Shown piece after piece: positions 7,495 to 11,869 of a DNA stretch of 11,869 nucleotides. The DNA lies in the NCBI GenBank assembly GCA_002712565.1, contig PAUA01000015.1, positions 1-11,869 on the forward strand. The letters are read 5' to 3'. This DNA comes from Gemmatimonadota bacterium. Lineage in GTDB: Bacteria > Gemmatimonadota > Gemmatimonadetes > Longimicrobiales > UBA6960. The translations under genes were made by a program, and so were the position numbers. Numbering within the stretch: position 1 is the first letter of the stretch; each line of letters begins with the position of its first letter. The notes beneath the pieces were generated by a model. That model made no database searches, was not told the origin of the DNA, and saw only the letters and a program-made list of their open reading frames with translations.

Positions 7495-8237
7495 CCACTG
7501 ACCTGCAGGTCCTCCTTGGTGTATTGGCGACGGCAGTGCTGTCGATGCCGGTCTATGTACTGACAGGCGCCAGCAAGCGTCCGGATGCGCTCACGTCGGG
7601 TGCCCAGGGTACGTTCGTGTTGGGCTCCTTCGTGAGGAGCTGGTTCTACTGGACTGTCAGCCCCGTGGTCCGCGCATCCCTTGCCGTCGGGCTTGGGCCG
7701 ACTTTCTACAACCTGCTGGGTGTGGCGTTCGGTATCGGTGCTGGCGTTGCGTTCGCATCGGGTAATGTGACGCTGGGCGGATGGGGAGTGCTTCTGGGTG
7801 GCATGGCGGACGTCCTGGACGGCCGGATCGCGCGGGCGGGTGGGCTTGCCGACGCCCGTGGCGTGTTTCTCGACTCCACGCTCGACCGTTTTGCCGAAAT
7901 CGGGGCTTTCGTCGGTCTGGCCGTCCTGTTTCGGTCTTCCTCGTTCACGCTGGCTATGGTTGTCATCGCGATGGGCGGGTCGCTCCTGGTCAGCTACGCG
8001 CGCGCCCGGGGGGAGAGTCAGGGGGTGGTTTGCAAGCTCGGGGTCATGCAACGAGCTGAACGTTTGCTCCTCTTGGGGCTCGGCGGACTCCTAGATCCGA
8101 CGGTCTCCCGACTGTGGGGAGCCGATTCGGTGGGAACGTTGCTTGTGCCCGTGCTCGGACTCGTGGCGGTGGGCACTGTGGGCACGGCCATCTTCAGGAC
8201 CGTGTGGATTGCGCGAGCGCTCCGGGCGAGCGACTAG
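7491..8237 (+). CDS. CDP-alcohol phosphatidyltransferase (phosphatidylinositol-phosphate-synthase-like)
   Basis: Integral membrane enzyme of 248 residues that replaces CMP of CDP-diacylglycerol with an alcohol to make a phospholipid. The catalytic motif is perfect: D107-x2-D110-G111-x2-A114-R115-x8-G124-x3-D128-x3-D132. Several helices flank it. Beyond the motif, SYARARGESQG (168-178) and GVMQRAER (184-191) resemble the SYxKARAE...GxxERxER pattern of phosphatidylinositol-phosphate and archaetidylinositol-phosphate synthases, where Arg residues hold the phosphate of inositol phosphate; glycerophosphate or another acceptor cannot be excluded. An extra hydrophobic N-terminal helix (about 5-25) precedes the usual core. 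The start is GTG 7491, which overlaps the previous stop as GTGA, with a G-rich run (7481-7486) just upstream. As the last gene of the unit it would finish the pathway begun by the acyltransferase. Confidence 0.9.
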   Translation: MTTDLQVLLGVLATAVLSMPVYVLTGASKRPDALTSGAQGTFVLGSFVRSWFYWTVSPVVRASLAVGLGPTFYNLLGVAFGIGAGVAFASGNVTLGGWGVLLGGMADVLDGRIARAGGLADARGVFLDSTLDRFAEIGAFVGLAVLFRSSSFTLAMVVIAMGGSLLVSYARARGESQGVVCKLGVMQRAERLLLLGLGGLLDPTVSRLWGADSVGTLLVPVLGLVAVGTVGTAIFRTVWIARALRASD

Positions 8238-8247
8238 CCACTTTTTC

Positions 8248-8266
8248 CCTTTTCGGGCAGAAAAGG
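8248..8266 (+). repeat. Perfect 7-bp hairpin after the phospholipid unit
   Basis: The arms 8248-8254 and 8260-8266 pair perfectly around GGGCA. It begins 10 bases after the phosphatidyltransferase stop, the expected place for a transcription end, but the next bases are G-rich rather than a T-run and the stem is A/T-rich. It may protect the 3' end of the message or be a weak terminator. Confidence 0.35.
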
Positions 8267-8363
8267 CCGGGGGCGTGCTTGTTTGCCCTCCTATCGGCCC
8301 GGCGCTACCGACACTATCCTGGGTGAGGTTCGGTTGAAGCTTGGTTGTAGCTTTGATCCCTCC

Positions 8364-8385
8364 GACCGAAGCGCGCGGTTCGGTC
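8364..8385 (+). repeat. Inverted repeat GACCGAA-N8-TTCGGTC upstream of the cytochrome lipoprotein
   Basis: A perfect 7-base inverted repeat whose right arm ends 33 bases before the ATG at 8419. Its position would suit an operator or a 5' leader hairpin. No matching regulator gene is in the window. Confidence 0.35.
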
Positions 8386-8403
8386 TTCGTATCCGCTATC
8401 CGT

Positions 8404-8409
8404 GGGGAG
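8404..8409 (+). promoter_or_regulatory. Ribosome binding site of the cytochrome lipoprotein gene
   Basis: GGGGAG lies 9 bases before the ATG at 8419. It selects this start over in-frame codons further upstream, and the resulting N-terminus is a textbook lipoprotein signal peptide. Confidence 0.7.
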
Positions 8410-8418
8410 TGGACAATC

Positions 8419-10590
8419 ATGACCAGAAGTGTCGAGTTCCGGAGGGTCGTGCACGCAGGCGCCGCCTTATTCGCGGCCGTGTTGTTGGCCGGAGTGAGTG
8501 CGTGTGGGCAGACAAGTGATGCCGTCGCAATCGACGGCGACGACATCGGTGGGGTGGTGAGCGGTCCGGACGGGCCGGAAGCCGGCGTTTGGGTCATCGC
8601 CGAGACGATGGACCTGCCCACCAGGTTCAACCGGACCGTGGTGACGGACGATCAGGGACGTTACCTGATTCCCGACTTGCCTGACGCGACCTATGACGTC
8701 TGGGTGCGGGGTTACGGGCTCGTGGATTCCCGAAAAATTCGGACCACACCCGGATCTTCCGAGGATCTCACCGCCGTGGTGGCGCCCGATCCACACGCGG
8801 CCGCGCAGTACTATCCCGCCGCGTATTGGTTTTCCCTGATCGAGGTACCGGAGAAAAACGAGTTCCCCGGAACGGGGCCGCAAGGCAACGGCATCTCCCC
8901 GAGCATCGGGAGCCAGTCCGCGTTCGTCAGGAGCCTCAAGTCGGGTGGCTGCATGGCGTGTCATCAACTGGGCGGCAAGGCGACACGGGAGATCCCCGAA
9001 GCGCTCGGTGAGTTCGCATCCACCTCGGACGCCTGGGCTCGGCGCATCCAATCCGGGCAAGCGGGTGGCAGCATGGTTGGTGGGCTCAACCGGCTGGGCA
9101 CCTCGCGGGCGCTGGAGATGTTCGCGGACTGGACCGATCGGATCGTAGCAGGCGAAGTGCCGCCCGTGCCCCCTCGGCCCCAGGGTGAGGAGCGTAACGT
9201 CGTGATCACGCAGTGGGATTGGGCCGATCCGACGGCGTATCTCCACGACCAGGCTTCCACCGACAAGCGCGATCCCACGGTCAACGCCTACGGCTCGATC
9301 TACGGAGCGCTCGAGGCCAGCGCGGACTACGTGCCCGTCCTGGACCCGATAAGCCACACGGCCAGCCAGGTGCCGTTACCCGTTCGCGATCCGAACACGC
9401 CTGTGGCTTCGGGGCCACCCATGCAGCCCTCGCCGTACTGGGGAGATGAGGCGATCTGGGACAGCAAGGCCAACGCGCACAATCCGATGCTCGATGACCA
9501 GGCCCGCGTATGGCTCACCTCGAGGGTTGGCCCGAGCGACAATCCGGCCTTCTGCCGAGAAGGATCGGACCATCCCTCGGCGCGGCTTTTTCCGACGACG
9601 AGAGCGGGCCGTCACCTCGCCATGTACGATCCCTCGACAGATGAGGTCAGCCTCATCCGTACGTGTTTCGGCACCCACCACCTGATTTTCGGTGAGGATG
9701 AAAACAATACGCTCTGGACGAGCGGTGGCGGTCAGGTGATCGGTTGGCTGAACACGAAGATGTACCTGGAGACGGGCGACGAGGAGGCCTCGCAGGGGTG
9801 GAGCGCACTCGTTCTCGATACCAACGGGAACGGCCGCCAGGACGAGTACGTCGGACCCAACGATCCGGTGGATCCCACCATGGACAAGCGGATCAGCTCG
9901 GGGTACTACGGTGTCGCCTATAACCCGATGGACGGTACGATCTGGGGGTCATCGCTGGGTTTCCCCGGCTCCATACTACGGCTCGACCCGGGGCCGAACC
10001 CACCTGAGACCGCTCTGACGGAGATCTACCTGCTGCCGTTGGACAACCCGGCCGCACCCATACAGGGGTATTCCCCACGTGGCATGGACATCGACCGCAA
10101 CGGTGTCGTCTGGACGCCCCTGGCGAGCGGACACATGGCCAGCTTCGACCGCAGCAAGTGCACGGGCCCGCTCAACGGGCCCGCTGCCACCGGAGGTCAC
10201 TGTCCGGAGGGTTGGACTCTCTACCCGGAGCCCGCACCACAGATCAAGAACCTGACCGAGTCCGGCAGCGCCGAATCGAGCTACTATACTTGGGTGGATC
10301 AATTCAACACGCTAGGGTTGGGAGACAACGTGCCTATCAACACCGGTAATGGATCTGAAGGACTACTGGCGCTCAAGGACGGGGAGTGGGTCGTCCTGCG
10401 TGTGCCCTACCCACTCGGCTTCTACACCAAATGGATGGACGGTCGCATCGACGATCCGGACGCCGGTTGGAAGGGCAGGGGGATTTTCGCGACCATCAGC
10501 ACACGGGCCCCGTTCCACATGGAGACCGGCGAAGGCACACCCAGCAAGGTCGTGCACTTCCAGATGCGGCCGGACCCGCTCGCCCGATGA
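8419..10590 (+). CDS. Lipoprotein with carboxypeptidase-like regulatory domain, c-type haem site and propeller-like region
   Basis: A 723-residue exported protein. The signal peptide ends in the lipobox VSAC with C29 as lipid attachment site, followed by Gly, so outer-membrane sorting is likely. Residues about 40-123 form a carboxypeptidase-regulatory-like (Ig-type) domain (GGVVSGPDGPEAGVWVIAE, then TDDQGRYLIPDLPDATYDV). A cytochrome c-like segment follows with CMACH (C178, C181, H182) for covalent haem; M219 is a possible second axial ligand. The remaining 450 or so residues have repeated short strands and phrases such as ARVWLTSR, NTLWTSGGG and GTIWGSSLGF, as in Vgb/NHL-like beta-propellers. 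D467-x-N469-x-N471-G-x-x-D475 looks like a calcium loop. The whole resembles a family common in environmental bacteria and of unknown function; electron transfer coupled to oxidation of an organic substrate is a guess. It overlaps the epoxide hydrolase gene by ATGA. Confidence 0.85.
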   Translation: MTRSVEFRRVVHAGAALFAAVLLAGVSACGQTSDAVAIDGDDIGGVVSGPDGPEAGVWVIAETMDLPTRFNRTVVTDDQGRYLIPDLPDATYDVWVRGYGLVDSRKIRTTPGSSEDLTAVVAPDPHAAAQYYPAAYWFSLIEVPEKNEFPGTGPQGNGISPSIGSQSAFVRSLKSGGCMACHQLGGKATREIPEALGEFASTSDAWARRIQSGQAGGSMVGGLNRLGTSRALEMFADWTDRIVAGEVPPVPPRPQGEERNVVITQWDWADPTAYLHDQASTDKRDPTVNAYGSIYGALEASADYVPVLDPISHTASQVPLPVRDPNTPVASGPPMQPSPYWGDEAIWDSKANAHNPMLDDQARVWLTSRVGPSDNPAFCREGSDHPSARLFPTTRAGRHLAMYDPSTDEVSLIRTCFGTHHLIFGEDENNTLWTSGGGQVIGWLNTKMYLETGDEEASQGWSALVLDTNGNGRQDEYVGPNDPVDPTMDKRISSGYYGVAYNPMDGTIWGSSLGFPGSILRLDPGPNPPETALTEIYLLPLDNPAAPIQGYSPRGMDIDRNGVVWTPLASGHMASFDRSKCTGPLNGPAATGGHCPEGWTLYPEPAPQIKNLTESGSAESSYYTWVDQFNTLGLGDNVPINTGNGSEGLLALKDGEWVVLRVPYPLGFYTKWMDGRIDDPDAGWKGRGIFATISTRAPFHMETGEGTPSKVVHFQMRPDPLAR

Positions 10591-11869
10591 GCGGCCCGTT
10601 GAGCGGTGAGGGCAGACACACCATCGCGAGCCTACTGCGTGCCGGTAGGCCGGTCAAAGCCTGCGTGTTGGCCGGACTCGTCACCGTGTCTTTCACGGTG
10701 GCCGCCTGCACGGCCGACCCGTCCGGGGACTCCATGGCTGGTTCCTTGGCGGAAGGGCAGCCGGACCCCATGGCCGTTCGGCCGTTCACCATCGACATCC
10801 CTGACGACGTGCTGACCGACCTCAGGGACCGCTTGTCCCGCACTCGTCTCCCCGAAGAGAGCCCCGGAACCGGCTGGGATCAGGGGGCGAATCGCGCCTA
10901 TGTGGCGGAACTCCTGGCCTACTGGGAGGATGAGTTCGACTGGCGTGCCCAGGAGCGCCGGCTCAACGAGTTCGATCACTTCAAGACGATGATCGACGGG
11001 TTGGACGTGCACTTCATCCACCAGCGGTCGCCCGAACCGAACGCCATTCCGCTGCTGCTCACGCATGGATGGCCCGGTTCGTTCGTGGAATTCGCCAACC
11101 TCATCGGCCCCTTGACCGACCCCGCCGCCTATGGTGGCGATGCAGCTGATGCGTTTCATGTCGTCATTCCGTCGCTGCCGGGCTACGGGTTCTCGGGCAA
11201 GCCCGCGGAAACGGGCTACAACCCTGAACGCATGGCGGATGTCCTGGCCGGGTTGATGGAGCGGCTGGGGTACGACCGGTACGGCGCGCAAGGTGGCGAC
11301 TGGGGTGCCATCATCAGCCGAACTCTCGCGGGGAATTATAGTGACCGTCTGATCGGGCTACACTCCAACTTCATGACCGCTGGGCCGCCACGGGGCGGCA
11401 ATCCGAACGAGGGAGTTACCGACGAGGAGCGAGAACGCAGAGCCGAGCGCGCCGCGGCTTTCGCGGACGGACGTGGTTACCAGTCGATTCAAGGCAGCAA
11501 GCCGCAGTCGCTCGGCTACGGCCTCAACGATTCGCCCGCCGGGCTGGCCGCCTGGATCGTCGAGAAATTCCACGGCTGGAGCGACAACGACGGCAACGTC
11601 GAGAGCGCGTTCACGAAGGACGAAATGCTCACGAACATCACACTCTACTGGGTGACGGAGACGATTACCTCCTCGAGCCGCCTCTACTACGAGTCGGGGA
11701 ACACACGGCCGACTCGAGCCGTGGGTTTCATCGACGTGCCGACGGGTGTCGCTGTTTTCCCGAAGGAGATCAGCTTCACACCGCGCACGTGGGCCGAGGC
11801 GAGTTACAACATCGTTCATTGGACCCGCATGCCGCGCGGCGGGCATTTCGCGGCGCTGGAGGAGCCAGA
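10587..11869 (+). CDS. Epoxide hydrolase, microsomal type, predicted lipoprotein (partial, 3' end outside window)
   Basis: An alpha/beta hydrolase opening epoxides to vicinal diols. The frame runs open for 427 codons to the window end. After the N-terminal segment comes the epoxide hydrolase N domain (RPFTIDIPDDVLTDLRDRL and the W-x-x-G-A-N region), then the oxyanion motif HGWPGS (160-165), nucleophile D238 in GGDWGA, cap-domain tyrosines in LYWVTET and RLYYES, the acid E394 in FPKEI and the base H420 in RGGHFAALEEP. The catalytic set is therefore complete and only the last helix is lost. Unusually, the protein starts with a hydrophobic segment ending VAAC (C41), a lipobox, so it should be exported and lipid-anchored. 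The start ATG 10587 overlaps the preceding stop (ATGA); no good ribosome binding site is seen, so expression probably depends on coupling. The n-region of about 20 residues is long, and the true start could be downstream. Confidence 0.9.
   Translation, partial: MSGPLSGEGRHTIASLLRAGRPVKACVLAGLVTVSFTVAACTADPSGDSMAGSLAEGQPDPMAVRPFTIDIPDDVLTDLRDRLSRTRLPEESPGTGWDQGANRAYVAELLAYWEDEFDWRAQERRLNEFDHFKTMIDGLDVHFIHQRSPEPNAIPLLLTHGWPGSFVEFANLIGPLTDPAAYGGDAADAFHVVIPSLPGYGFSGKPAETGYNPERMADVLAGLMERLGYDRYGAQGGDWGAIISRTLAGNYSDRLIGLHSNFMTAGPPRGGNPNEGVTDEERERRAERAAAFADGRGYQSIQGSKPQSLGYGLNDSPAGLAAWIVEKFHGWSDNDGNVESAFTKDEMLTNITLYWVTETITSSSRLYYESGNTRPTRAVGFIDVPTGVAVFPKEISFTPRTWAEASYNIVHWTRMPRGGHFAALEEP

Larger units (their letters stand above)
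8238..8418 (+). promoter_or_regulatory. Intergenic region before the lipoprotein genes
   Basis: These 181 bases separate the phospholipid unit from the lipoprotein unit and probably hold the promoter of the latter. Two hairpins are visible: 8248-8266 (CCTTTTC/GAAAAGG, 5-base loop) and 8364-8385 (GACCGAA/TTCGGTC, 8-base loop). I cannot name a -10/-35 pair with confidence. Confidence 0.4.

Noticed and set aside
8248..8266. Intrinsic terminator after the phospholipid unit
   Set aside because: The hairpin is perfect but is followed by G-rich DNA on the plus strand and by an A-run on the minus strand, so it lacks the T-tract in either direction.

Overview
The window is about 11.9 kb of GC-rich, gene-dense bacterial DNA. 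It holds nine protein-coding genes, two of them running off the window ends. I see no RNA genes, mobile elements or CRISPR. The sequence suggests a Gram-negative bacterium with an outer membrane: there are two lipoprotein signal peptides with no retention Asp after the Cys, an exported c-type cytochrome fusion and a Gld-type ABC transporter. The gene families recall uncultured Gemmatimonadota-, Acidobacteriota- or SAR202-like environmental genomes, but that placement is an impression from gene content, not a measurement.

Layout. Positions 1-1977 (minus strand) carry an ABC-2 exporter: a GldA-like ATPase followed, with a 4-base ATGA overlap, by a permease. The permease continues in frame into a GldG-like domain and leaves the window at its left end. 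Divergent from it, at 2267-3196, is a cation diffusion facilitator (CDF) metal transporter. Next, at 3298-4920, is an exported TPR protein with a CxxC pair and conserved His motifs. It converges, with a 10-base gap, on a minus-strand acetoacetate-decarboxylase-like barrel protein (4931-5593) that lacks the usual active-site PK motif.

Positions 5675-8237 are the most coherent part: three genes overlapping by 4 bases each. They encode a PlsC-type acyltransferase (makes phosphatidic acid), a Tam41/Mmp37-like nucleotidyltransferase (CTP + phosphatidic acid to CDP-diacylglycerol, the type known from mitochondria rather than the usual bacterial CdsA) and a CDP-alcohol phosphatidyltransferase with a perfect catalytic motif and a C-terminal half resembling phosphatidylinositol-phosphate synthases. 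Together they would encode a self-contained route from lysophosphatidic acid to a finished phospholipid head group. This is the main discovery candidate of the window.

Positions 8419-11869 carry two overlapping genes for predicted lipoproteins. The first is a large protein with a carboxypeptidase-like regulatory domain, a CxxCH haem site and a propeller-like C-terminal region. The second is an epoxide hydrolase of the microsomal type with a complete catalytic set, cut by the window end just after its catalytic His. They look like a two-protein oxidative or hydrolytic module in the periplasm or on the cell surface.
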